From positions 1 through 64,000 of the forward strand of contig NOWV01000074.1 of assembly GCA_003344405.1 (NCBI GenBank): a DNA stretch of 64,000 nucleotides, written 5' to 3'. Shown here in pieces: positions 9,901 through 22,517 of the stretch. Position 1 is the stretch's first letter. The number at the start of each line of letters is the position of its first letter. Position numbers and translations under genes: made by a program. Under the pieces are notes generated by a model that had not been told where the DNA came from, made no database searches, and worked only from the letters and a program-made list of their open reading frames with translations. This DNA comes from Trichoplax sp. H2 (lineage: Eukaryota; Placozoa; Uniplacotomia; Trichoplacea).

Positions 9901-12900
9901 AATATTTGAATTCAAATTCGCTATCTTAGCAAATCTTTCCTCATCTTTACTATAAACTATCACGCTGCAAGTACAATTTTCGACTTAGTGTTAGAATTAG
10001 TTATTACTAGCTTCAGACTCTTAGCGCTAGATTATAAATATTATTCACTATGTTGGTATAAACAAAGCCTATTTTTTATATCTTTGAATTTTTAATAATT
10101 ATTCATCCAAGTCAATGAAGACTATAATTATCGCTTACCTTGGTACTGCACTAAATCCTGGAAATATCCCTTCAAAGCTATTTTCAAGTAAAAATAACAG
10201 CTGCCTACTTTTGGTCATGCGACAATAAATCCTCTATAGCCAAAGCTTAATGATTGTGACGGAGTACAGACTCCGTCAATTAATTGTGGAATTAGCCTTA
10301 GTAATTAGTAATTAGTAATTAAGATTTTATTAATTGTTAATAACATTTATTTATTAGCTGAAGTATCTAAATTTTGGCTTTAATCTAACTATGCACTACT
10401 ACAAAATTTCTTACTCAAATTGAATTGTATCACCCTTAATAATCTTTCAATTTAGTTATACGAAATCAAAATATCACAACTACCGATTTATTATTCTTAT
10501 ACTGATATTGGGAAAATCTTGGGAATAGCAAGTTCTGTAAGTTTTGTAAGTATAATTTTTCTATTTTACCAGTCGCATTTACGCAATTGGTAGTTTCACC
10601 TAATGTTGAGTAAGATTATGGTGTAAAAGTTTTAATCTAAAATATCGGTTAGCCTAAGTCATTAGTACTAATAAATCATTGGTAAATTCATCTATTCTTT
10701 TTTATACTGTATGATAGGATGGTTGTCAAAAATTATTGTAATACTATAAAATATGCATAGCAAATTATCTTACGATATTACTTTAGTATACATAGAAATT
10801 AACGTTATACTGATGGGATGGAAATTATAAAGCTTTATGGATAATTGTTTGGGAAATAATTCCAATAAGCTATTGCCGTAGCTAAGTGGTTAGGAAGGCC
10901 TTCATAAACAACTCTAATCAATTATTTAGTGTAGGCAACAACTTCAATATTTACTTCAAATCTGATAATACGGTAATAGAACATCAAAATACGACGGAAA
11001 TATAGCTCTTAATCAATCTCTGTATTATTTCTTACTTGATTCAAGTGGTAAGTATTGCATTAGTGTAGAATCCTTTGCCAGTTTATATTTGATCTCTAGG
11101 AACAACCTCTTATTTTAAAAATTTATTATAAGTTTTCTTTCACATGTGCATACAATATTAAGTATCATGCTTTTAGTTAAGATCAATTCAAATTATAATA
11201 CAGTAATAAAATTAACCAAAATTCATATTTACCATGCAATAACCTAAGTTCAGTATTTAACTTCCTTAAATACGAATTCCATCATAAAAATAAAATCTTT
11301 TCTTACAACTCCACAAATGTCAATGTCTAAGAGCTTGAGTACTGCACCATACTTTATTAAACATAGTAGTCAAGTACCCGTTAAATGAAGGGGAACGTAT
11401 ACCACACAACACATTACACTGAAACAAACTTTAGTGCTAGGATATCAGACTATGTAAGAATCTCTTCTTAGTGTGAGATAACTAGCATTTAAAAAGCTTA
11501 CAGTTCCAAAATAGAAACATGCGTCTAAATTCATCAAAACAACATACTGACCTTACTAATCATAATTACGAGTTCAACATTGTGAACCAATTACAAAATT
11601 TCTGCTTCGTAATAACTATTTATATCTATTGTTTGGATATGATGATAACATATGACTGATTAGGTTAGCGACAATGAATATTTTACCTCCGATTTATTCA
11701 ATTATAATGAGTAGTTGTCTAGAGAATTTAATAAATAATCTTAATATGGAAATTGTCTAAAAAATAATTGGGATAATCTCAAACAGTGGCTTGCTAAAAA
11801 TGATTAAAGTCTGCATTTGTGAATTTGAACCGAATCAATAAAGCTGATTTCATTAAAATATTGGTTGAACTATCTGATATAGATAGACTGTGTTTTAATC
11901 ATGCTCTGGCATTTACCGCATATAGAAAACGGATGGTTTTAAATTTGAAAGATTTATGTATTATGCAGACTTATTCCTCTTTATTACAGTAATATCAAGA
12001 CATATTTAATTGTGTGCTTTACGACTACTGTAAGCCTTTATCTGTTATCTTAGTAAACTTAGTGCGGGTCATGATAAGAATAAGGAACTGTTTCGTCTGA
12101 GTAGCTTATTCTAGAATTGCATGAAACCTTGCCCATCTTCAAGATATTATTCAAACATTTAATTATTAACAGAAATTTTTTACTTGCAAATCTTAATAGT
12201 CAATTAATGATTTGGCCCTAAGTAAATTATTATTAGATTAAAAGAGGCAATAATATCCTAATAATATCACGCCGAGCTTTAGAATTTGCAATATTAATTT
12301 AGTACTTTAGTGTAGCAAAGCATTCTTGCGCACAAGATATAACAATCCACAAAAAAAAATTGAATGACTGTGGTTAAAGACATAAAATTAATCAGAAAAT
12401 CAGAAAATTTGCACGTAAGAGTTGAAAATGATAGTTAAATCGCTGCTTGCAACATATTAACACACCATCCTTGAAACCATGCTATCATTATCCCCTTCAA
12501 AGTCTCGAAAAACAAGCAGAGACTATTTCTCGCTTTATCCAGATTTAGTAAATCTAATTCTCTTAAGTTTAAATCTAATTGACCATAGTATGTAGGCATA
12601 AATATAACAAATAGATTACTAGGATTAATGCGACCAAACTGAACATGGCGAATGAAATTTATCCAAAGTTTTCGTATTAAATGGTAGTGAAGCCATTTCT
12701 TAAGGATCTTCAGTACTGCAGACTATCTGGATTTAAAACCCGAATTAAGCTTTATTGCAATGAAGCCAACCGTAACTGTATTTACAACTAATCATGAACA
12801 AGAAGACCTCCAGATCTACTCGTTGTATACGCTTATTAATCCTAGCGCATGACTTATTTCGTATTAGTAGTAACGCTATCACGCTTCCACGCTTTCACTC

Positions 12901-14474
12901 GCTAAGCACCGGCATTGAATTATCATATTTTGCCTAGTCACGAGCAAGTAATCGTATTAAACTACGTGAGTATTATAGCCTACGGCGGTGCATATTATTA
13001 ATTCCATGCTTGATTAAGAATTTAACTCAAGTACTAAAATCACGGCACTACATGAATCGAATTATGAAACGGCAATCTCTAGCAAAGCACCGACTTTAAT
13101 TGTGATTTAGCTGTAATTTGCCTATTTTATAGTCGGAAGGACAGCCTTTATTCTTATTATTGATTAATTTTAATCGATATTTACTAAAATTACTAATCTA
13201 ATAGATAGTAAATTATTCATAGGTTTGAGTTGCCTGCACATCCAAGAAACTGATTACAAACATTAAGCTGATTAAATAGAACATGAAACCATAAATTTCA
13301 TGCACTTACTAAAGCACATACAAGAAATTAAATCGCAGCCGCGTCTACGCTTATAACTCATTTTATGAGCTAAAATCGAAAGCCTAGATATGACTTATAT
13401 CCTCAGTTAGTCTAGAAAACTGAAGCAAAGTGATTTACTTCCTTCCTTCCCATCGATAAATAACTACCAGTATCTGTGCATTGACATTTCTTGTAGTTAC
13501 AATGCTGGAAATTGATTACAGTATAAGCAAAAGCTTACACTTTAGGATAATATCTCTTAACATAAAATTCTATCTTTCAAAAAATTCCTAGCGGCAGATT
13601 ATTCCTGACTCCATTAAAATAGATGCAATGGTTCGTATGGTATCGCTGCATGATATAGAAAAGCAGTTTAGTAAAATATTTAAAATTTTAAGGTTAAAAT
13701 ACAGTAATTGATCTGTAAACATAAATTAATTATCATTCTTAACGATATTTCATTAACTAGGGTTGAAAGATAATTTGAAATGCTATTGCCTCGTAATTAC
13801 CGTGATATACGTTATAAATTAAAGAAAAGATTTTATCGCTCATCATTGGATACCAGCGAACATAAATTGGTAAAAGACCATTATCCTGGCAACCTATAAT
13901 TAAAATTGACGTAATATATCTATTCTAATGCTGTATACCTGTTTAAAAATAATGTGACATGAACGTCAAGTTCTTATAAAATCTTGATGCGCTTGTACAA
14001 ATAGGGTTTCCATCCAATCGATGCTTGCACAATCTCCAAATCTTAACGAAATTGGTCTATTTTAGTATCGCAATATGACATATCAAATTAAACTTCAGCT
14101 GTCCCTGCTATAACTTAAAGAATAAACGGAGGCCTTCATTAGTGATTATTCTTAGTTTTTCATTATTTATATTTTTTACAGCTCATTTCCATTTACGCCC
14201 TAATAGATACATAAGCGCATAGAAATACTTTTTTGGAAAATGAAAAATACTTCCAACTTAAACTACCAAGAAAAAAAATGAAGTAAAAGAATTATTAGTC
14301 GGCTATTATTTCACCTATTCTACACTGGCTTCTTCAAAACCTTGTGGCTGAAGTTAATTTTTTAAGTCAATCGGCTAGTTTCTTCCTCACAGATTATAAT
14401 TTATCCTATTATTGAATTTCATTTGTTTTCAAAAGCTATTTTGAGTAAAAAAATCACATTTACAAAAGGAGAAT
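9901..14474. other. Intergenic, AT-rich
   Basis: Nothing coding was recognised in 4.5 kb apart from the LTR fragment near 10255. No splice-linked exons with a known protein signature were seen on either strand. Confidence 0.45.
10255..10370 (+). mobile_element. LTR 5'-end fragment (family of 17874-18454)
   Basis: It starts TGTGACGGAGTACAGACTCC and matches the first roughly 75 bp of the LTR at 17874, including ATTAATTGTGG and the TAATTAGTAATTA run. The hairpin TGACGGAGT/ACTCCGTCA is perfect here. The TATA-to-polyA half of the LTR is missing. Confidence 0.6.
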
Positions 14475-15432
14475 ATGGACAATAATAAATCTACTAATCA
14501 AAGTTAGTCCAAAGTTATAGCGCTATAATCATCAATTTAACTTCGGGAATGATAGGGCTTATCTTAAATATAGCCGTCTACTTGATAATTAGCTCTCATC
14601 GTTTATTACAACAATCATTTAACTATTTAATTATTAATCGTTCCTTTTCTGATACCTTGGTTTCTTTATCAGTCATATTAAATGGTCTATTAGATTATTA
14701 CGTTGTTTATCTCTTTATGTCGCAACCTATAGCATTTTTAAGTTGTGAAATTGCGATTTCATGTGGTGTAGTCTCCTTACCTAGCGCTTGCTTAACGCTA
14801 TTAACAATGAGTATTGAAAGATATCAAGCTTTTACTAATGTTCGTGTCCATAAAATAGATTTGGCAGCAATACGTACAGTAATCGCCCTTATTTGGTTTC
14901 TAGCCTGTATGTCAGCAATGACACCTATCATGTACACACGATTGGATTTTTATTATCCTTACGAATATTCTATCGGTCTAATCGGCAATTACTTGATGCT
15001 GATGTTCTTCCTTCTAGCATTACTCTTGCATTGCATCATTCCTGTCAGTGTGATGTTAATAATCTATGCGGTCATCGTCTATAAGTTATATCATAATGGA
15101 AATTTTATTCAACCAATTCCTTTTTCTCCTATTAGTAAGTGGAAAAGAAAAAGGTAGAGGCGAAATATTATTTCGATTTTATGCCTATCTATTTTTTCTT
15201 CTATCACTAGTATGCCCTACTTACTACTACATTTTTATGTCATGTATAATCATCACTATCACGAAAATTTTCGAAATATTTATTTCTTAAAAATAATTAT
15301 CCATCGTGGGCATCTTTAGGAGCGCTATTTATTCTTACACCCGTAATCAATCCGCTCCTATATAATTTATCAAGTAGTAAATTTCGGGAAAGCTTACACT
15401 CATTAATAGGCTGCAGTGATCTGTTTCTCTAA
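14475..15432 (+). pseudogene. Class A GPCR pseudogene
   Basis: Homology to the receptor at 4219 runs from the start (MDNNKSTNQS) to a stop at 15432. The frame is broken by a TAG after codon 10, a frameshift at about 14515, and an in-frame TAG at 15155-15157 in the third intracellular loop (after SKWKRKR). Between these the 202-codon block keeps D2.50, SIERYQAF (ERY), TM4 and TM5. The last block carries TM6, LTPVINPLLYNL and the helix 8 FRESLHSL. Three lesions in an otherwise well-conserved sequence indicate recent inactivation. Confidence 0.88.
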
Positions 15433-16317
15433 TTGATTTAAATTTACTTTTAAGTCAAGTTATTTATGTATGTCTGATTATATAGAGTAATTTAGTCGCC
15501 TGTTTAGGGTGTTTGTACTGCTTATGCTATTAATTCATTACTAATTTGATAAAAAGTAATTTAAGTCATCACTGTCTACTCCTGATCGAATATACGCGTA
15601 TTTTTAATAAATAAAAATCAACAAGAATTAATGATCACACCCATCATCTATAATAAACACTAAAACACAGTGCACTATAACGCAAACATCTCCATCACTG
15701 TTGCTACAGAATAATAAATTAACCTACATCATCACAATGAATTAGTAACGTAATAGGAGTCTCACAATAAGTGTCTTAGTCAAAGGGTATTTCCTAAAAG
15801 GCTTTTATTACAAGTTTGTAGGAATAGTAGAGCAATATTTGATTGCTACAAGAATCTAGTCTAAAATCTAAAGTATTACGAGCTCAAAGCGAAAAGAAAC
15901 CTCTTCTCTCTCGTGATCTCGTCTCTGCAGTTCTTAAATACATTTTGCTAAATCCATTTATGACAAATTAATCAATCTATAATCAGACATGAGTCATCAA
16001 ATAGAATACTTTTCTCAAGCAGAACACCATTATCTTCTACAATCTAAATCATTCTACTTAAGATATCACTACTCTTCTATTACCGCCCAACACCTTTCTG
16101 TGTTGAGCATCTTCACAGTAACAGTATTTCTAGTCACATAAATCTTGTACCATAATTAGTCAACTAGCTAATATTAGTCATCAACAGTTTCTAAGATAGT
16201 AGTTATCAACCATCTAATATTAGCTTCACGATAATATCTATTCTTAGTAACCTACCTATATCAAATATAGCTATTAACACAATCAAATATATCTATGCTA
16301 ATAATCAAATTTGAGGT
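15433..16317. other. Intergenic
   Basis: No gene recognised. Only a weak short hairpin (CAACAC/GTGTTG, near 16088) was noticed. Confidence 0.45.
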
Positions 16318-16671
16318 TGTTACGAAATAATACAGTCGTTGTAGACATAGTATCGATAAGATCTATCATATTGAATAAGCCTGTTTATTCAGTATATTTC
16401 TGCAGTTGTTCTGTAATGATGACGATTAAGTCCTAGATAGCATATCTAAGAAAATAAGTTGTTATCTTATTATGAATAAGATAAGATTGTCGTTAACATT
16501 CATGGTATGTCCGTTATTGCACATTACTGGTAATTGTCTATTATATATAACGGCTCCTAACGCATAATAAAGTTAGTTCGGTACTTAAGCTCTATTGGAC
16601 TCGTGATAGTTTAGTACTCAAGCCCTACTGGACTATTAAATTATTGTTACGATAAACTAGAAAGTGTAACA
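16318..16671 (+). mobile_element. Solo LTR with perfect 5-bp target duplication
   Basis: It starts TGTTACG and ends GTGTAACA (inverted ends TGTTAC/GTAACA). It is flanked on both sides by GAGGT (16313-16317, 16672-16676). A TATATATAA box (16542-16550) and AATAAA (16566-16571) show plus orientation. A 41-bp near-duplication (TATTGGACT / CTACTGGACT motif) lies in the R/U5 part at about 16574-16655. There is no internal retroelement sequence. Confidence 0.85.
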
Positions 16672-17873
16672 GAGGTACATTGCTACAGATACCACGACAG
16701 TACTGCATTGAAAATCCAATAGCAAAGGCGAGGCTATTTCCTCACGCTTTCGGATCTAGCTATCAGCTGGCTACTTCAACAACATAAGGCTACTTTCTTA
16801 TGACCTTTTATCAGCAGAATTGGACCCTATATACAGCAGGAAAAGATAATCGCTTATGTTTTAGAAGCTTAAATTAATCGAATACCACAACATATTTTAG
16901 CAGATTCAGCATTTAGTAGCATCATTTATAAAGAAGCATACGGTATAAAAAAATTTTAAGCCAGAAATCAGTTTAAAAGTAGCATAAATTCATATACACA
17001 CACGCATATATATACTCATACTTTCGTATATATTGTGTATTATACGCGGAAATGCTTCAGCTGTGATCACACTATCGGCACTCTACGACACGTAACCTTT
17101 CTAATTGGAAGTGAATCAAAGTTATGATAGGGATCAAAAGGTATCGTTCTTAGGTAATGTATGCGACAAATCTATTATGTTTTTATTAATGTGTTGTTAA
17201 CTTCATTAATGTGTAAGCTTTCTATTTAGGATCTTTCTTTTCTATTTCATCTGCGTATTTCAGAATAAGTGAAGTATAACAGACTTATTCTTGTGTGAAG
17301 GAATAGCGTTGTATATTAATGATAATGGAGAAAGACTAAATCAAGCATCATAAGCAACATATTATGTAGCTTAGGGCAGTATTTAAGCAACTTAAATCTT
17401 ATTGCCGTCAGATGAAATTAAAACTTCAAGAATAAGAATGCGTATGATATTTGGATATATCTAGTTTTTATCTCCTTGGATTATACCAAACAAAAGTATT
17501 ATCGTACAACTGATAATAAGATGGTAGCACTAAAGTGCTATTACATTTTATTAATATCCTTTGATGGTCGGATGCCATTAATAAGTGACCGAAGTATTCC
17601 CGTATAATGCTATTATGGAAGTAGACCTATTATTCTAGTAGATAGATTAACCTATTATAACCTTTATCATTTGGCATTTATTCGATCACAATTAATTTTT
17701 GTTAGCATATACACGATTATTATAGAAATTATAAAACATATGTATTCTTACATGGCTATGATAATGAACGATTCACTTTTCGCTCAAATTCTTCGATCTC
17801 ATTAAAATCTGAACTGTAACCACTAAGTATATCATTTAATCGATTCAAATTAGGTCCTGTACTTGTTCCACAT
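16672..17873. other. Intergenic
   Basis: It contains a short CA/TA microsatellite at about 16993-17040. No gene recognised. Confidence 0.45.
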
Positions 17874-18454
17874 TGTGACGGAGTATAGACTCCATCAATT
17901 AATTGTGGCATTAGCCTTGGTAATTAGTAATTAAAATTTATTTATTAGCTATGGGATAATTATAACATTATTAGTAGTCTAATTACACTTGTTGTAGACT
18001 CTGTACAAGAGCAATGTGTTTACAGAGGTAATAAGTAATGTTCACACCATAGTAATCTCTGTTACTTTGTGCTGAGCCTTTGGTTGTTAATTGGCTCTTA
18101 AATTAATTAGTTCATTACTCATTAGTGTTGTTTACGCCGTTTGCCATACTAAACCATATAGGCAAACGGCTATACAAAAGCTGTATGTTTTAGAGTTGTT
18201 TACCTAAGCTGTGCACCGAGTGCAACCGAGCTAGGGTATATAAAGCCCAGCTCTCTCACTAGTTGTTCAGTTGTCGGTTGACCGTGGGGTCAGAGTAGTC
18301 TTGGATGGCAAGACTACCTTCGCTCAATAAAACTATTTCAAAGCCCTAAGACTAGTCTACGCTTAGCCCGTTGGGGCATACTTGGCTGTTGTAGCCCTAG
18401 CATTCATATAAACTTCGAAGGCCCAGGTCTCCCTGTCGTGGGCTGACTACGACA
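17874..18454 (+). mobile_element. Solo LTR, 581 bp, with 5-bp target duplication
   Basis: It runs TGTGACGGAGTA...CTGACTACGACA, flanked by CACAT on both sides (17869-17873, 18455-18459). TATATAAA is at 18237-18244 and AATAAA at 18326-18331. A 10-bp hairpin (GCCGTTTGCC, 18136-18145, with 18161-18170) lies upstream of the TATA box. The 3' half is notably GC-richer than its surroundings. Relatives are at 32536-32999 and 10255. Confidence 0.85.
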
Positions 18455-20934
18455 CACATACAAATATCTCTTGAAAAAGTGTATGCTCATACGGTCGCAT
18501 TAGAAAATTAATTAACAAAATATCGTAATGGTTTAAAATGATTTAAAAAAGTAAACGCTCAGGAAACCTGCTATCATGATTCAATCTAGGTTATTTAATA
18601 ACAATGTCTGAATAATTCTAATGGCAAATAATCCTGGTATACTTTATAAAATACGAACAAGCTCTACGTTGATAAAATGATAGAAATAACAATTATGTTA
18701 GCTAATAAATATTAACAAAGATTGATTTTTATAGCCTTATCAAGTTAGTATTTATTTATATCATAGTTAATAATTTCAAAAGGCCCAAGCTTAAAAACGT
18801 TACCAAGATCCTCTTGAAGAAATTATGGAGCCGTATTATAAAAATAAGCGGAGTTACATTTCTTAGCTCTTCCATTCATTTATTATATCGTATAAGCTTT
18901 TTAAAAGTAGGCTAAGTTCTCAAGATTGACTAATCTGTCGTTAAAAGTAGCCGTAACGTAGTAGTGTTTATAACGCGCTGTTATGACCCATAATATATAC
19001 CCAAGAACGGTTTTACTACATCTTGTTGCAGAGATTAGTACTTGAATAACTTCATAGTGATAAAATCAAACTCAAAATTATTTAAAATTAATTTACTACT
19101 ACCTTTACTAACTTTTCCCTAGTTAATTATTTTCTGTATTTCCTACGCTAATGTTAGTAACAATAAATATAATGCAGAATTTTTTATTCGTGTTAAGTAT
19201 GTAAGTAGTATTGCTCTTATATATTTTTCAAAATAATTATTAATGCACAGCATATTCAACAAAATCATTCTGGAGTATTGCTATGATAGTAGCATAAAAT
19301 ATAATGTAGTGACAGTAAATACTTACTAATACACCCCCACCATGAACCATTACCACTCGATATTTCTGAAAATGTAAGAATGGATTATTTTCGATAGTCT
19401 TACTGTCAAACACTTAATATGCAGATGTTGCGTTTTAGTGTAAGTATAATAAAGATCATTGATGTTAAATGTATGTGAAAGTCTATGAAATTGATCTCAC
19501 ATTATTGTTTATAGGCCTAGATGTAACTATCAAGACTTTGTACTCTACAAAATTACCATAATGATTCAAGAAGGATTATTGCAAGTATTGTAGATTCCTG
19601 AATGTATACCTCGTATTAGATGGTGACCTTTTACCTTTACTGAGATCATTTCAAAAGTCATTGTTTGGCTATAAATGTTTCGGTCTATCGAATTTGATTC
19701 CAAGAGTGGCAAGTTTTATATAAAATGATTGTGGAATCGATAGCTGGAACATAATTGTTCGCTCGACGGTAATAAAATTAGTTCTACATCTCGTCAACGC
19801 TATTCACGACAGTAGGATTCGTCACTATAGGTAACCGATATTAATGGTATTGCCAGTGTGCATTAAACTGTTTGGCTCGGCTATTAAATTCAACATCCAA
19901 CACTTTCTTATTAAAATCCGTTAAAGTATTAGTAAGATAATTTTAAATTATTTTAATCTAAAATGTACATGACGAAGTTAGTAATTACGTGTCATTAACT
20001 ATATACAGTACTATGTAATGGAATTCGATGCTTGAAAAAACAATTTACTTAATTTTAGAATTTTTTGTAACAAAGCCCTGTATTACAATACCCTTTATCC
20101 TATCGCACGAGTCTATATACTAGTTGCCTTGTGTCTTATTCTAGGTTCAATGTTAATCAAAATATTCGTAAACAAAAGAATAATAAAAATTAATAATACA
20201 GTTAATGTAACATGGAGTAATCAATATAGCCCAAAACAGCTTTAGAAATCTATATCTTAATAATACTCACCATATTAAAATAATATTTTATATATGATTC
20301 AATTTATAATCAAATCCTATATCTAATTTCACACATAAAATGAGAAGTTCACAGAATTATTTTCCACGCTTTAGTACGTATGAGAACAAAAAATGGTAAA
20401 ATCATCGTATTGGAGATAAACAAAATTAATAAAAATAAACTAAGTTTCCAATCTATCCTACATTAATATTTGAAATTCCTTATCGGCAGTTTCTGATTAA
20501 TGTAAAGAATAAAATATTTCCATTTAAAAACTATTCCAATATGAATTGGATGGCACATAGGTAAATATTGTTGTTTGTAGTATATGCAAGATATCGTTTG
20601 ATTAACTTTTTATCGGCTTCCATAGATCAACTCGACATGCGAACTAATTAGCTTCTTGGCTAAGGATTGGAAATAGATAGAAGCTCACGTCATCTTCGAC
20701 TCTTCTTTTACTCCTACTATTTAGCAAATTCTTTGTAGGCTTAGGCTGTCATTAATTCCTTTTAAGAAACGAAATTCATATCATCCTATATTTGATATGT
20801 TAATAATGTGATATTGTTACTTATATAACCAAATAAACTTATTTCTATTTCGTAAGATGAATCTTATCATTTATTTATAAATCTAGAAATAATTAATTAA
20901 AACTTCTCAATATCGACTTATTATTATGCATCAA
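18455..20934. other. Intergenic, AT-rich
   Basis: No gene or structured element recognised on either strand. Confidence 0.45.
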
Positions 20935-21482
20935 TTACGATATTGAATGAGTAGTTTCGTACTGTGACACCATCGGTCTCTTTCCTACCAAATAGATGGC
21001 ATAGTAGATGCTATATATAACAAGCAGGATGATTTATACAGATTAGAACAAATAAAATTTTGATCAGCTGCCGTTGGTCGAACTAAATTACCTCAATCAC
21101 ATACGTATATGATAATGATAATGGCTGATCGAGCTTCTTCATAGAATAGCTTAAATTGAAACTAGAATTAGTACCCATCAGCAGTATTATAATTTAATGT
21201 TATTGTCTCATCCACTTTGTCTATTTCTTTTTTCTTTCTGAAACATATACAACATATACGGTATGTATATGAAGTAGAGTACAAGTATAAAAGGTGATAA
21301 TTTTTCTTTTTGGAAACATAAGCGATAGCTTTGGTACATTAGGGGAACTTAAATTTGATAGTATCAAACGTTTTTCTTCTCGGAGTATACCATTTTGTAC
21401 ATCCAATTTCTTAAACAATCATCTGTGAACTATTTAGAATTACAAAATATTCGCAATCGGCTTCGTTCCCATTAAAGATACA
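20935..21482 (+). repeat. Duplicated 5' flank of the 21.5-kb receptor
   Basis: Blocks here recur in order at 27628-28339 upstream of the sister receptor: ATTACGATATTGAAT against ATTACGATATTAAAT, a TAGATGCT-TAT block, and TTTAATGTTATTGTCTC against TTTAATATTATTGTCTC. This is a shared upstream region of a duplicated gene, likely including its promoter. No TATA box was assigned. Confidence 0.6.
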
Positions 21483-22517
21483 ATGAATAATAGTGTTGTA
21501 CTTAACTACACCGCCAAATATTTCATCAATTCTGGCAATATCAATTTAACCTTCGGTCTCATTGGTTGTATCTTGAACGGATTTGTTTGTTACATTATTG
21601 GTACTCATAAAAGCCTTCGTCAGCCATTTAATTACTTAATATTAAATCTAGCTATATCAGATTTCCTAGTTTCACTAGCAGTAGCATCAAATAGCATATT
21701 AAATTATGTAGCCAGTAGGCATACAGGCCAATTGTTTAATATTTTTGATGCAATGAATATCTCATGTAAATTCATCATTTTCTGCTGTTTATCATCGTTC
21801 TCTTCTACAAGCCTAACCCTACTTGCTATTAGTGTTGAACGTTGTCAGTGTATTACTGCTAAATACAAATATAAAATGAAAATATCTACCGCAAGAAAAG
21901 CAATTATCTTGATATGGTTTTTAGCTATTTCATCATCCACTACTTTAGCATATTACGGAAAAGCCGAAAGGGAAATTGGTTACGACTGCTGTTTTGATCG
22001 AATAAAAACCTTATGGCTTTTAATACTTGGTCTTACACTATCAATAGTAACAGCAATATTGCCTATCGCATTTATGTCAGTTCTCTACATTTATGTTGCA
22101 TATAAACTTTATGTAAAATTACAATTATCTAATGAGAGTAATGCTGGTTTTACGGAAAAACGTCGAAAATATTTACGCCGAAGTATTACAGTCATAATTA
22201 TTATTTCTGTCTTTACATTCACTACTGGATTGCCATTTCTGTTATTACATACAATAGTTATCATAGGACATAACAAGACCTTTGGATCATTTCAGCTACA
22301 TGATAATTTTCTGGGAGGAACAGCTTCGTTCTTGTTCCTTCTATCGCCTATTTTAAATCCTTTGCTGTATAACCTAGCAAGTAGTCCATTTCGAAAGGTT
22401 ATTTTATCTTACCTTCCGCTCTTTCGCAACCATTCGTCCAAATCCATGAAGGGCCAAGCTCTAAAGGTACAGTTTATTGGACAACTGAATAATATTACAG
22501 ATTTACAGAAGATTTAA
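21483..22517 (+). CDS. Rhodopsin-like GPCR with ERC in place of DRY
   Basis: This 344-residue single-exon receptor is predicted at the plasma membrane. Sequons lie near the N-terminus (N2, N8, N21). Anchors are N32 (1.50), D60 (2.50), C95 (3.25), W145 (4.50), loop-2 cysteines C169/C170, P194 (5.50), P251 (6.50) and NPLLY 292-296. The TM3 motif reads ERC (119-121): the usual Tyr is Cys, while the sister gene at 28340 has ERY. The CWxP Trp of TM6 is replaced by G249. The third intracellular loop is short (about 20 residues) and basic before TM6. The start ATG is followed by the same MNNSV as the sister gene. Ligand unknown. Confidence 0.92.
   Translation: MNNSVVLNYTAKYFINSGNINLTFGLIGCILNGFVCYIIGTHKSLRQPFNYLILNLAISDFLVSLAVASNSILNYVASRHTGQLFNIFDAMNISCKFIIFCCLSSFSSTSLTLLAISVERCQCITAKYKYKMKISTARKAIILIWFLAISSSTTLAYYGKAEREIGYDCCFDRIKTLWLLILGLTLSIVTAILPIAFMSVLYIYVAYKLYVKLQLSNESNAGFTEKRRKYLRRSITVIIIISVFTFTTGLPFLLLHTIVIIGHNKTFGSFQLHDNFLGGTASFLFLLSPILNPLLYNLASSPFRKVILSYLPLFRNHSSKSMKGQALKVQFIGQLNNITDLQKI

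Noticed and set aside
10255-17950. TGACGGAGT hairpin repeats as a DNA-transposon or Helitron end
   Set aside because: The 17874 copy extends to a full LTR with a 5-bp target duplication, so the hairpin is the LTR 5' end.
20935-20975. GTACTGTGACACC as another start of the TGTCACGGTACG LTR family
   Set aside because: The same block is found upstream of the sister receptor, so it belongs to the duplicated gene flank. No LTR body follows.
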